From Pseudomonas spelaei (GTDB lineage Bacteria; Pseudomonadota; Gammaproteobacteria; Pseudomonadales; Pseudomonadaceae): a stretch of DNA of 64,000 nt. Below the pieces are notes generated by a model, which ran no database searches, was not told the DNA's origin, and was given only the letters and a program-made list of their open reading frames with translations. The DNA lies in NCBI RefSeq assembly GCF_009724245.1, contig NZ_WNNK01000007.1, positions 124,001 through 188,000 of the forward strand, in the 5' to 3' direction. Shown here one piece after another: positions 51,500 to 59,846 of the stretch (within the stretch, counting starts at the first letter, position 1; every line of letters begins with the position of its first letter). The position numbers and the translations under genes were made by a program.

Positions 51500-52423
51500 T
51501 CAGATCGCACTGAACCGCGGCCCCAATCCCTGTTCGACAAACTGCTCGATGATGAAGTCGATAAACGCTCGGGTTTTGCCGGGCAGCAGTTTGTGTTCGG
51601 CGTAGTACAGGGAGATATTGCCGTCGTCGACGTACCAGTCCGGCAACACCCGCTGTAATTCGCCGCTGTCGAGGAACGGCACCGCCATCGGCATGCTCAC
51701 CAGCGAGATGCCCAGGCCTTGGGCACTGGCATGGCACGCTGCTTCGGAATCGCTCATGGTCATGCGTGGCTTGAGCACCAGCGGCTGCTGTTCACGGGCA
51801 CGGTTGGTCAGTTGCCAGGAACGGATTCGCCCGGTCTGGGGCGAACGGATCAGGATCCCGCTGCAGTGCCCGAGGTCTTCGGGGGCGCGTACTGGCAAGC
51901 GTCGCGCCAGGTAGTCCGGCGAGGCCACGAGGATTCGATGGGCTGGACACAGCTTGCGTGCAACCACCCCTTGAGGCAGTTCAAAACCACCGCCAATGGC
52001 GGCATCGAAGCCCTGGCCGATCAGGTCTACCTGACGATTGTCGAAGTGCCAGTCCGGGCTGATGTCGGGAAAACGCTGCAAAAACGCCCCCAGCAACGGC
52101 ACCACGTAACGGTTACCGAACACCGTGCCCATGCTTACCTTCAACGTGCCCATTGGCCGCCCTTCGGCACTGGCCAGATTGGCTACGGCGTTCTGGATGG
52201 TAATGAGGCTGCCGCTGACTTCCTCCAGAAACAACTTGCCGGCCTCGGTCAGCGTGAGACGCCGGGTGCTGCGCTGGAACAGCCGTACACCCAGGCGCGC
52301 TTCCAGCTTGGCGACGCTTTTGCCTACCGCCGCCGGGGTCAGGCTCAGGTGCCGGGCCGCTTCGGCGAAGCTGCCACCTTCAGCGCTGCGCACAAAGCAT
52401 TCGATACTGCCAAAGCTCTCCAT
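51500..52423 (-). CDS. LysR-type transcriptional regulator
   Basis: This 307-residue LysR regulator has an N-terminal winged helix (FVRSAEGGSFAEAARHLSLTPAAVGKSVAKLEARLGVRLFQRSTR) and a substrate-binding domain. It belongs to the common CrgA-like subgroup by general appearance. It diverges from the SDR gene at 52551 and probably controls it. Confidence 0.9.
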   Translation of the reverse strand: MESFGSIECFVRSAEGGSFAEAARHLSLTPAAVGKSVAKLEARLGVRLFQRSTRRLTLTEAGKLFLEEVSGSLITIQNAVANLASAEGRPMGTLKVSMGTVFGNRYVVPLLGAFLQRFPDISPDWHFDNRQVDLIGQGFDAAIGGGFELPQGVVARKLCPAHRILVASPDYLARRLPVRAPEDLGHCSGILIRSPQTGRIRSWQLTNRAREQQPLVLKPRMTMSDSEAACHASAQGLGISLVSMPMAVPFLDSGELQRVLPDWYVDDGNISLYYAEHKLLPGKTRAFIDFIIEQFVEQGLGPRFSAI

Positions 52424-52550
52424 GCCACTTCACTCTAAACTTTTGGTTTACACAGACTATAGCAATGACGGTCTACCGGGGCAGCCCGGTGAGGTCGATA
52501 CTCAGCTCCAACAACAAGGCAGTCCGCCTTGAATATTTTTGGAGATCAAC

Positions 52551-53297
52551 ATGACCACACACAACCTCAGCGGCAAAGTCGCCTTGATCCAGGGCGGCTC
52601 CCGTGGCATCGGTGCCGCGATCGTCAAACGCCTTGCGGCCCAGGGCGCTGCCGTTGCTTTCACTTACGTCAGCTCCGCCGCCAAGGCCGAGGAACTGCAG
52701 AACAGCGTGATCAGTGCAGGCGGCAAAGCCCTGGCGATTCATGCCGACAGCGCCGACGCAGCCGCCATCCGCAGCGCCGTCAGCACCACGGTTGAAGCGT
52801 TCGGGCGCCTGGACATCCTGGTGAACAACGCCGGTGTGCTGGCCGTCGGTCCGCTGGAAGATTTCAAGCTGGAAGACTTCGACCAGACCCTCGCAATCAA
52901 CGTGCGCAGCGTGTTCGTCGCCACTCAGGAAGCCGCCAAACATATGGGCGAAGGCGGCCGCATCATCAACATCGGCAGTACCAACGCCGAACGCATGCCA
53001 TTTGCCGGTGGTGGTCCGTACGCCATGAGCAAGTCGGCGCTGGTGGGCTTGACCAAAGGCCTGGCGCGGGATCTGGGGCCACGCGGGATCACCATCAACA
53101 ATGTGCAGCCGGGGCCGGTGGACACGGATATGAACCCGGCGAACGGCGATTTTGCCGAGAGCCTGATCGGGTTTATGGCGGTGGGGCGTTACGGGCACGT
53201 GGAAGAAATCGCCAGTTTTGTGGCGTACCTGGTGGGGCCGGAAGCGGGTTATATCACTGGGGCGAGTTTGACGATTGATGGCGGGTTCAGTGCGTGA
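52551..53297 (+). CDS. Short-chain dehydrogenase/reductase
   Basis: This 248-residue classical SDR has the cofactor motif GGSRGIG near the N terminus, NNAG (DILVNNAGVLA), a serine in NIGSTNAE and the catalytic YAMSK. The C-terminal GASLTIDGGFSA is typical of ketoreductases. The substrate is unknown. The ATG at 52551 follows GGAGATCAAC. It is divergent from the LysR gene, the usual arrangement for a LysR-controlled reductase. Confidence 0.9.
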   Translation: MTTHNLSGKVALIQGGSRGIGAAIVKRLAAQGAAVAFTYVSSAAKAEELQNSVISAGGKALAIHADSADAAAIRSAVSTTVEAFGRLDILVNNAGVLAVGPLEDFKLEDFDQTLAINVRSVFVATQEAAKHMGEGGRIINIGSTNAERMPFAGGGPYAMSKSALVGLTKGLARDLGPRGITINNVQPGPVDTDMNPANGDFAESLIGFMAVGRYGHVEEIASFVAYLVGPEAGYITGASLTIDGGFSA

Positions 53298-53336
53298 TCA
53301 GTTTGGAATGCAACCGCTGAGCTGAACGAAATCAAA

Positions 53337-53423
53337 TGTGGGAGCTGGCTTGCCTGCGATACAGACACCTCGGTCTCTCAGTGAAACCCCGGTGATGCTA
53401 TCGCAGGCAAGCCAGCTCCCACA
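53337..53423. repeat. REP doublet (REPIN-like inverted repeat)
   Basis: A 24-base arm at 53337-53360 is repeated perfectly inverted at 53400-53423. Its arms are identical to those at 32988-33107. It lies between converging genes. Confidence 0.92.
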
Positions 53424-53458
53424 TTGATTGGGTTTGCCCAGTTGGATTCGGTGTTGAA

Positions 53459-54148
53459 TCAGCGCATTGGCGGCAAGCCGTAGGCCTCAAGATCAAAGTC
53501 CGCCAGCTTGCGGATGATCTGGTCGGCGTGGTGGTACTTGCTGTCGGCCATGGCTTCATCCGGCACAGCGATGGCCGTCATGTGCGCGGCCTTGGCGGCG
53601 GTGACCCCAAACGGCGAATCTTCGAACACCAGGCAATCCTCGGGCGCAACGCCCAGGCGGCGAGCGGCGGTGAGGAAGATGTCCGGTGCAGGCTTGGCGG
53701 CGCCGACTTCCGGGTCGTCGGCCGTGACGATGGTGTCAAACAAGCCAAACCATTCACGGTGCAACGTGGTCTTGTGGCCAAACGAATTGCGCGATGAACT
53801 GGTGCCCACGGCAATCGGAATATTGTGCGCCTTCAAGTGCCGCACCAGCGCCTCGGCACCGGGCATGCCCAGGGCCTTGGGGAAACGCTCGCTCATCAGC
53901 GGCTCGCGGACCACCAGGAATTCTGCAGGTGTAATCGGCAGGTCCAGCGCCTTGACGATGTACTCAGCCAGGTCCTGGGCGCCACGCCCGATGATGTGTT
54001 GCTTGATGCCCCAATCGTAGGTACGGCCATAACGTTCGGCGATGATTTGTGTGACTTCGGTGTAGATGCCTTCAGTGTCCAGCAACAACCCATCCATATC
54101 AAAAATCACGGCCTTGATCGGGCCGACAGCAGTACGCGGTGCATTCAT
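53459..54148 (-). CDS. HAD-family sugar-phosphatase-like hydrolase
   Basis: This 229-residue HAD hydrolase has motif I FDMDGLLLDTE, motif II VGTSSSR, a lysine in GAAKPAPDIF and motif IV VFEDSPFGVTAA. It is most similar in appearance to the GPP1/2-deoxyglucose-6-phosphatase/beta-phosphoglucomutase group. The substrate cannot be read from sequence alone. It stands alone between a REP doublet and an SDR-like gene. Confidence 0.88.
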   Translation of the reverse strand: MNAPRTAVGPIKAVIFDMDGLLLDTEGIYTEVTQIIAERYGRTYDWGIKQHIIGRGAQDLAEYIVKALDLPITPAEFLVVREPLMSERFPKALGMPGAEALVRHLKAHNIPIAVGTSSSRNSFGHKTTLHREWFGLFDTIVTADDPEVGAAKPAPDIFLTAARRLGVAPEDCLVFEDSPFGVTAAKAAHMTAIAVPDEAMADSKYHHADQIIRKLADFDLEAYGLPPMR

Positions 54149-54272
54149 CAGAGCTGATCCGTGGGCGAAGGACTAAAAGGATTCAGCACAATAACGGCCC
54201 GGCTTGCCTGCAAGCAACCCATTCTCCCTTAGACTGATGGCCCGCCCGAATACTGCTGATCAACCTGAAGTA

Positions 54273-55259
54273 TCAGGCAATGGAAACGGGCGCGGGCCGT
54301 GCAGGTAAACAACCCATACCGGTCAATGTCGCCTCCAACGCTTCATCCAGCGGTGTATGAGGCTCGCGACCCAGCACCTGAACTAACCGGGTGTTGTCCA
54401 TGTGCAAAGGCATTTCCCACAAATAACGCATCTCCAGCATTTCGCGGAAGGTGACAACAAAGGGTGACGCCAATTTCAGTAACCACCAGGGAAAGCTTCT
54501 TACGCGCGGCTCCGTTCCCGTCCGACGCAAAACGACTCGCTGAATCGCCTGGCCCAGTTGCGTACCGTCCGCATCCAAGTGGCCGGCCATATGAAAACAG
54601 GCAAACGCATCAAGCTGTTCGCGGCGCTCCAGCAGTTCGACCATCGTCTGCGCCACGTCAGGTAAATAGGCCCACTGATGTGCAACGCCAGGAGCACCTG
54701 GGTAACTGATCGTGCCGACCGGTTTGCCAGGCTTGATCAGTCCTTGTGAAAACCAACTGTTGCCCGTCTTGGCGCCGAAAAAGTCCCCGGCGCGTACGAT
54801 CAACACCCGCGCACCTTTTGTGGATGCCTCAAACAAACGACGCTCCATCTCCACCCGAATCACACCTTTGCGAGTACGCGGCTGCTGGGGGGAGTCCTCA
54901 CGCACCAACGGGAACGTATCAGGCCCGAAGTTGTACACCGTCCCCGGAAAGACAAGCGTCGCGCCCTGCGCGGTGGCCGCCGCAATGCTGTTATCGAGCA
55001 TTGGCATCGCCCACTCCGCCCAGCGCCGATAGCCTGGCGGGTTAACCGCATGCACAATCACCGAGCAGCCCTTGGCGGCGTCGATCACTTCCTGGCGGTT
55101 CAGGGCGTCGCCCTTGATCCAGGTGAAAGCGGCGTTCTGCTCGCAAGCTTTGGCGACATCACGGGTCAACGCACGCACCTGCCAGCCTGCAGCGAGTAAC
55201 TGCCGCGCCACCTCGCCACCAATCCCACCCGTAGCACCCAACACCAGCACCTTGTTCAT
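54273..55259 (-). CDS. NAD(P)-binding extended SDR / NmrA-like protein
   Basis: The 328-residue protein starts with the Rossmann motif LVLGATGGIGGEVARQLLAAGWQVRALTRD. It continues like atypical epimerase-type SDRs, with a VFPGTVYNFG segment instead of the usual YxxxK. The substrate is unknown. It diverges from the LysR gene at 55354, which likely regulates it. Confidence 0.85.
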   Translation of the reverse strand: MNKVLVLGATGGIGGEVARQLLAAGWQVRALTRDVAKACEQNAAFTWIKGDALNRQEVIDAAKGCSVIVHAVNPPGYRRWAEWAMPMLDNSIAAATAQGATLVFPGTVYNFGPDTFPLVREDSPQQPRTRKGVIRVEMERRLFEASTKGARVLIVRAGDFFGAKTGNSWFSQGLIKPGKPVGTISYPGAPGVAHQWAYLPDVAQTMVELLERREQLDAFACFHMAGHLDADGTQLGQAIQRVVLRRTGTEPRVRSFPWWLLKLASPFVVTFREMLEMRYLWEMPLHMDNTRLVQVLGREPHTPLDEALEATLTGMGCLPARPAPVSIA

Positions 55260-55353
55260 GTTTGTCTCCCGAAGCGTTTGGATGAGTCGATTCTGCTAGC
55301 CAACGCGCTATATAAGAATTGCCGAAGACCATCCATGCGCTATACATTTATGC

Positions 55354-56238
55354 ATGGCATCGAATATTGGTTGGGAGCTTTACCGGTCGTTCCTCGGCGT
55401 ACTCCGAGAGGGATCGCTGTCGGGCGCCGCGCGGCGGCTTGGCATCACACAGCCTACAGTGGGCCGGCACATTGCCGCGCTGGAGAAGGCCTTGAATGTG
55501 GCCTTGTTCACCCGCTCGCCCAGCGGCCTGCTGCCCACGGCGGTTGCCCTGACGCTGCGGACCCACGCCGAAACCATGGAAACCACCGCCGCCGCCCTCG
55601 AACGCGTCGCCTCCTCCCAAGGCCCACAAGTGCGTGGCGTGGTCAGGGTGTCCGCCAGTGAGGTGATTGGCGTCGAAGTTCTGCCGCCCATCCTCGCCCG
55701 CCTGCGCCAACAGCATCCGCACTTGAAAGTCGAATTGGTGTTGAGCAGCCGCCTGCTCGACCTGCTGCAACTGGAAGCTGACATCGCCGTGCGCATGGTC
55801 CGACCCAGCCAGGAACAATTGCTGGCACGGCGCATTGGCAACATCGAACTGGGCCTGCATGCCCACAACGACTATCTGCAATATCACGGCACGCCCCGGC
55901 AACTGAGCGAGCTGGCACACCACGCCATCATCGGCTACGACCAGGAAAACGCCTTTATCCGAAGCCTGCCTTTGAAAGGCATTGATCGAAGCCATTTCGC
56001 TTTGAGCAGCGACAGCGACCTGGCGCAACTGGCGCTGATCCGCGCCGGCGCCGGCATCGGTGTGTGTCAGGTGCCGCTGGCCCAGCAAGACAGCCGATTA
56101 ACACGGGTGCTGGCGGATGCCTTTTCACTCGAGTTGGACACCTGGGTGACCATGCACGAAGACCTGCGCAACAGCCCACGCTGCCGGGTGACTTTTGATG
56201 CCTTGGTAGAGGGTTTGCAGCGTTACGTACAGGATTGA
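55354..56238 (+). CDS. LysR-type transcriptional regulator
   Basis: This 294-residue regulator has a winged helix at residues 8-65 (FLGVLREGSLSGAARRLGITQPTVGRHIAALEKALNVALFTRSPSG) and a LysR effector domain. It diverges from the NmrA/SDR-like gene, its probable target. Confidence 0.9.
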   Translation: MASNIGWELYRSFLGVLREGSLSGAARRLGITQPTVGRHIAALEKALNVALFTRSPSGLLPTAVALTLRTHAETMETTAAALERVASSQGPQVRGVVRVSASEVIGVEVLPPILARLRQQHPHLKVELVLSSRLLDLLQLEADIAVRMVRPSQEQLLARRIGNIELGLHAHNDYLQYHGTPRQLSELAHHAIIGYDQENAFIRSLPLKGIDRSHFALSSDSDLAQLALIRAGAGIGVCQVPLAQQDSRLTRVLADAFSLELDTWVTMHEDLRNSPRCRVTFDALVEGLQRYVQD

Positions 56239-56292
56239 GACAGCTTCACTGGTGAAGAATCAGGCACTCTGAAACCCTCTGTAGACGCCGCC

Positions 56293-56871
56293 ATGTCCGA
56301 AGCCTTCGAAGTCCCCAGCCCCCACGAAAAACACATCGAACACGCGACCGAACACTCCCACGCGCGCGGCGACAGCTTCGCCGGCCGTATCGCCGTAATG
56401 ACCGCCCTCATGGCCACCGCAGGCGCCATGCTCAGCTACCAGGCCGGCTCCACCGAAAGCGAAGCGGCGATGGACAAAAACAACGCCGCCATCTTCAAGA
56501 CCGAAGCCGCCAACCAGTGGAACTATTACCAGGCTAAATCCAGCCGGCAGAACCTCGCAGAATTGGCGGCACACATCCCCGGTGTGGACGCGGCGCACTA
56601 CAACGACGAAGTCCAGCGCTACAAAAGCCAGAAGGAAGAAGTGCGCAAACAAGCAGAAAAGCTGGAGGCCACCTCACGGGAGTGGGATGCAAAGTCAGAA
56701 CAGGCACTGCACCAACACCACCGCTGGGCGCAGGCAATGACGGCGATTCAGATCGCGATCTCGTTGGCGGCGATTACGCTGTTGACGAGAAAGGAGTGGT
56801 TAAAGCGCCTGTCGTACACCGCCGCGGGAGTGAGCGTGGTGTTGGGTAGCTTGGCCTGGTTGCACCTATAG
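56293..56871 (+). CDS. DUF4337-like membrane protein
   Basis: This 192-residue protein has a His-rich N terminus (HEKHIEHATEHSHARGD), a helix (IAVMTALMATAGAMLSYQ), a charged region with coiled-coil character (about 80-140), and two C-terminal hydrophobic helices (AMTAIQIAISLAAITLL and AAGVSVVLGSLAWLHL). This pattern matches DUF4337 proteins, whose function is unknown. Confidence 0.75.
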   Translation: MSEAFEVPSPHEKHIEHATEHSHARGDSFAGRIAVMTALMATAGAMLSYQAGSTESEAAMDKNNAAIFKTEAANQWNYYQAKSSRQNLAELAAHIPGVDAAHYNDEVQRYKSQKEEVRKQAEKLEATSREWDAKSEQALHQHHRWAQAMTAIQIAISLAAITLLTRKEWLKRLSYTAAGVSVVLGSLAWLHL

Positions 56872-57155
56872 CGTTTCCACTTGGCCCCCTCCTCGCCATA
56901 AGGTTTATGGCGCTTTCTACGAAGACTTGCCGGCTTGATCCCTTGAGCAGGATCAATGAATTTGCATAAATGCATATTTTTGATTGCGGTAATGCATAAA
57001 TCGTCCTAAGGTTAAATCGAGATCTCATCGGAACCGCCATCAAAGATGGCAAATAGAAAAGTCCGAGATCTCATCCACTGAAACTGTTTTATTGAAATAG
57101 GTCGACCAACACCTTATTGAACGCTTGAAACTATTTTCACTCATGGAGGATGAAA
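56872..57155 (+). promoter_or_regulatory. AT-rich region with direct repeats upstream of the peptidase pair
   Basis: There is no gene here. TGCATAAAT occurs at 56963-56971 and 56993-57001, and CGAGATCTCATC at 57018-57029 and 57064-57075. These pairs could be regulator sites. The composition is more AT-rich than the flanking genes. Confidence 0.45.
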
Positions 57156-57755
57156 ATGTTAACGACGGAAGATACACAAACAAATAACGCTGCCACGGGT
57201 AAGGCACTACCAAAGTGTCTGACTAAAAACCTTATCGACCCTCAACTGACGGAAGTTGATATCGCTGAAGAAAGGGCAAGCTTTGCCGCCGGCAGCCTTA
57301 ACTTCAACATGCAGCCGCAAACCCAGAGCAACTGGTGCTGGGCAGCTGTTTCGGCCTCTGTCGGCAACTATTACGGCACCGGCTCCTGGACCCAGTGCAA
57401 CGTCGCCAACTCCGAGCTTAACCGGAACTCCTGCTGCAACCAGCCGGGGCCATGCAACGTCTATGGTTATCTCGACTCCGCACTCAGGACAACCCGAAGC
57501 TTTGCAAACATGAGCCAGGGTTCAATTCAACTGTCGGCTATCGAAAACCAGATCAACATGGGAAGGCCGATAGGCGTACGTGTCGCCTGGTATGGCGGAG
57601 GCGCTCACTTCAACACCATTTATGGAACCAATGGAAACTATCTGCTCATTGCAGATTCCATCTATGGCTATTCCACACGAGCGCTTAATTCATTCCCCCG
57701 CTCATATAACGGCGGCGGCAATTGGACTAACACCTACTTCACTCGGAAAAACTAG
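57156..57755 (+). CDS. AvrRpt2-like papain-fold cysteine peptidase
   Basis: The 199-residue protein has the papain-like triad: C61 in SNWCWAAVSAS, H151 in GAHFNTIYG and D167 in LLIADSIYG. This is the layout of AvrRpt2-type (C70) and related bacterial peptidases. The first 50 residues are polar, without a signal peptide, and may be a propeptide or secretion signal. Several further cysteines (81, 93, 94, 100) suggest disulfides or metal binding. GGAGG at 57145-57149 best fits the ATG at 57156, not the one at 57150. The next gene follows after nine bases. A secreted effector or toxin role is inference. Confidence 0.83.
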   Translation: MLTTEDTQTNNAATGKALPKCLTKNLIDPQLTEVDIAEERASFAAGSLNFNMQPQTQSNWCWAAVSASVGNYYGTGSWTQCNVANSELNRNSCCNQPGPCNVYGYLDSALRTTRSFANMSQGSIQLSAIENQINMGRPIGVRVAWYGGGAHFNTIYGTNGNYLLIADSIYGYSTRALNSFPRSYNGGGNWTNTYFTRKN

Positions 57756-57764
57756 GAGGGCAAC

Positions 57765-58373
57765 ATGCAACTGACTTATCCCAAAGCGCCTTCCAATGGC
57801 GTACAGAAACTTCGTCCCGCACTGCAAGCAGCCTTGCAAACCAAAGGCTTTGGCATCAACCGCCAATTCGCCAGCGCGGCCCCCAGCAAAATAACCCTCT
57901 CCGAGCCTTACCGTGGCTACTCCCTCAGCCTGGAAGACCTCTCCCTGGGCCATGGCCTGAAAGATGCCGCCCTGGGTAACTGGCACTACCTGGTGTTTTC
58001 AGATGGGGCGACCGTCGCCGATGCCGAACTGGCCGAAGTACAGGGCAATGTCGAGTTCTCATCGCTTAACCATGGTGTCGTTGCCGCCTCCACTGTCAGC
58101 GCGCTGACGCTGGCAGAAAACTCGCCGAACCTGCAGGGCAAAAGCTACGAACTGAGGGTGCTATTTATCTCGGCACTGCATTTTGTCGCCATCTGGCTGC
58201 ATGTGGAGGATGCCGAAAACGAGGACATCATTATCCCCATCGAACCGACGCCAAAAGCCCTGACCGGCACACAGCTGTACAGCGAGGCGAACCTGCTTGC
58301 CCTGCTCAAGCCCGCCGCCGGTCAGGCGAAAGCGTTGTTTGATGCGGACACCACGGGGCTGTTGGGGAGTTGA
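57765..58373 (+). CDS. Unknown protein paired with the cysteine peptidase
   Basis: The 202-residue protein has no motif I recognise, no signal peptide and no long membrane helix. It appears rich in beta strands in the middle (YHLVFSDG-like and LRVLFISALHFVAIWLHVEDAENEDIIIPIEPTP). A perfect AGGAGG precedes the ATG. Its tight coupling to the peptidase gene suggests a chaperone, inhibitor or immunity partner. Confidence 0.7.
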   Translation: MQLTYPKAPSNGVQKLRPALQAALQTKGFGINRQFASAAPSKITLSEPYRGYSLSLEDLSLGHGLKDAALGNWHYLVFSDGATVADAELAEVQGNVEFSSLNHGVVAASTVSALTLAENSPNLQGKSYELRVLFISALHFVAIWLHVEDAENEDIIIPIEPTPKALTGTQLYSEANLLALLKPAAGQAKALFDADTTGLLGS

Positions 58374-58466
58374 GTTATCCGTTGAAAGGCTGAATGCCTG
58401 AGATTGGCTGGAAACGAGGGAAACTCCTGACCGTTCTCCTATCATCTTTTTTCAGACGTCAGAAAC

Positions 58467-58507
58467 CACAAACCCCCGACTTTCTCTAGGAAAATCAGGG
58501 GTTTGTG
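58467..58507 (-). terminator. Terminator of tRNA-Ser
   Basis: CACAAACCCC (58467-58476) pairs with GGGGTTTGTG (58498-58507), just downstream of the minus-strand tRNA gene. It may also end the plus-strand peptidase operon. Confidence 0.65.
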
Positions 58508-58518
58508 TTTGTAGAATG

Positions 58519-58608
58519 TGGCGGTGAAGGAGAGATTCGAACTCTCGATACAATTTCTTGTATACACACTTTCCAGGCGTGCTCCTTAAGCCACTCGGAC
58601 ACTTCACC
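58519..58608 (-). tRNA. tRNA-Ser (GGA)
   Basis: The minus-strand reading gives a class II tRNA. The acceptor stem GGTGAAG pairs with CTTCACC, the TTCGAATC T-loop is present, and a long variable arm is typical of tRNA-Ser. The anticodon loop CTGGAAA gives anticodon GGA. The discriminator G and CCA end are encoded. Confidence 0.95.
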
Positions 58609-58941
58609 GTATCTCGTCAAACTGATTCAGTCTGTCGAGGCGCGCTAATGTAGTCGAAAGCTTTTCCGATGGCAAAGGTTTTTTTCAGAATTTTCATGCG
58701 CTTAGACGGTTATCCCGTTCCAGGCGCATCCGCTGCCGTGTGCAGGGTGGCGATTCGGCCATTCTCAGGCACGGGTGGCGCTTGTCTATAGTGGGGGCTG
58801 CGCCCTGCCTAAGGCCGCTGTCGGGTGGGCATGAGGGAAAAGTCTGACTGAGTAGTCAGTCACGGCGCTTTACCAGGGCGGGCGCGGTGGGTAACGTCTG
58901 CTGCCTGTACTTCTATTACACGTATTACAAGGAATCGCGTC
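58609..58941 (+). promoter_or_regulatory. Promoter region of the crotonase gene
   Basis: There is no gene in this stretch. It holds the minus-strand tRNA promoter by position and, nearer the crotonase start, a TetR-type dyad annotated separately. Confidence 0.5.
58845..58862. promoter_or_regulatory. TetR-type operator upstream of the crotonase gene
   Basis: TGACTGA-GTAG-TCAGTCA is a perfect seven-base dyad with a four-base centre, 80 bases before the start codon. This form is common for TetR regulators of fatty-acid and acyl-CoA genes. No TetR gene lies in the window. Confidence 0.6.
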
Positions 58942-59631
58942 ATGAGTGAGTTGATTGCTTACCACCTCGAAGACGGTATCGCGACCCTGACCTTGAGCAA
59001 CGGTAAGGTCAATGCCATTTCGCCTGCGGTGATCAGTGCCTTTAATGAAGCGCTGGACCAGGCTGTGCAGGACCGGGCGGTGGTGATCATCACGGGCCAG
59101 CCGGGGATTTTGTCGGGTGGCTACGATTTGAAGGTGATGACTGCCGGCCCTAGAGAGGCGGTCAGCCTGGTGACGTCGGGCTCGACCCTGGCACGGCGCC
59201 TGTTGTCGCACCCGTTCCCGGTGATCGTTGCGTGCCCTGGGCATGCGGTGGCCAAGGGGGCGTTTCTGCTGTTGTCGGCCGATTATCGGATTGGTGTCGA
59301 GGGGCCGTTCAGCATTGGCCTGAATGAAGTGATGATCGGCATGACCATGCACCACGCCGGGATCGAGTTGGCGCGGGATCGTCTGCGCAAGTCGGCATTT
59401 CATCGGTCGGTGATCAATGCCGAGATGTTCGACCCGCAAGGTGCCTTGGGTGCCGGGTTCCTCGACAAGGTAGTAGCGCCCGAGGAGCTGCAAGCGGCCG
59501 CCCTGGAAGCGGCGCGTCAGTTGAAGAAGATCAACATGAACGCCCACAAGCACACCAAGCTCAAAGTGCGTAAGGCGCTGCTGGAAGCGCTGGATAACGC
59601 GATCATCCAGGACCAGGAACACTTGGGTTAA
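58942..59631 (+). CDS. Enoyl-CoA hydratase/isomerase (crotonase) family protein
   Basis: This 229-residue crotonase starts IATLTLSNGKVNAISPAVISAF and has an oxyanion-hole segment (GILSGGYDLKVM) and PGHAVAKGAFLLLSADYRIG. The second catalytic glutamate of true hydratases is not obvious, since the corresponding region reads FSIGLNEVMIGM. Isomerase or thioesterase chemistry cannot be excluded. AAGGA precedes the ATG. It is a single gene between a TetR-type operator and a strong terminator. Confidence 0.87.
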   Translation: MSELIAYHLEDGIATLTLSNGKVNAISPAVISAFNEALDQAVQDRAVVIITGQPGILSGGYDLKVMTAGPREAVSLVTSGSTLARRLLSHPFPVIVACPGHAVAKGAFLLLSADYRIGVEGPFSIGLNEVMIGMTMHHAGIELARDRLRKSAFHRSVINAEMFDPQGALGAGFLDKVVAPEELQAAALEAARQLKKINMNAHKHTKLKVRKALLEALDNAIIQDQEHLG

Positions 59632-59655
59632 GTCGCCCACATTAGCTGTAGCGGA

Positions 59656-59681
59656 AGCCCGACCTTGAGTCGGGCTTTTTC
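59656..59681 (+). terminator. Terminator of the crotonase gene
   Basis: AGCCCGAC (59656-59663) pairs with GTCGGGCT (59669-59676) followed by five T. Confidence 0.92.
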
Positions 59682-59846
59682 TTACCCTGCGTTCGGCAAG
59701 TTCCTCTAGCGCTCTAAACCGGTGCTATCAACGCATGTTGAAACATGCGCTCAAACATCGTCCATCTTCTACCTCTATAGGGGCAATTGCCGAAAACAGT
59801 GCACATCCGTACACTGCGCCACCTTTTGTCCCGATGGTCCGTGTTG

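Noticed and set aside
32988..53423. Regularly repeated sequences considered as a CRISPR array
   Set aside because: The copies are far apart, arranged as inverted pairs, and belong to the REP family.
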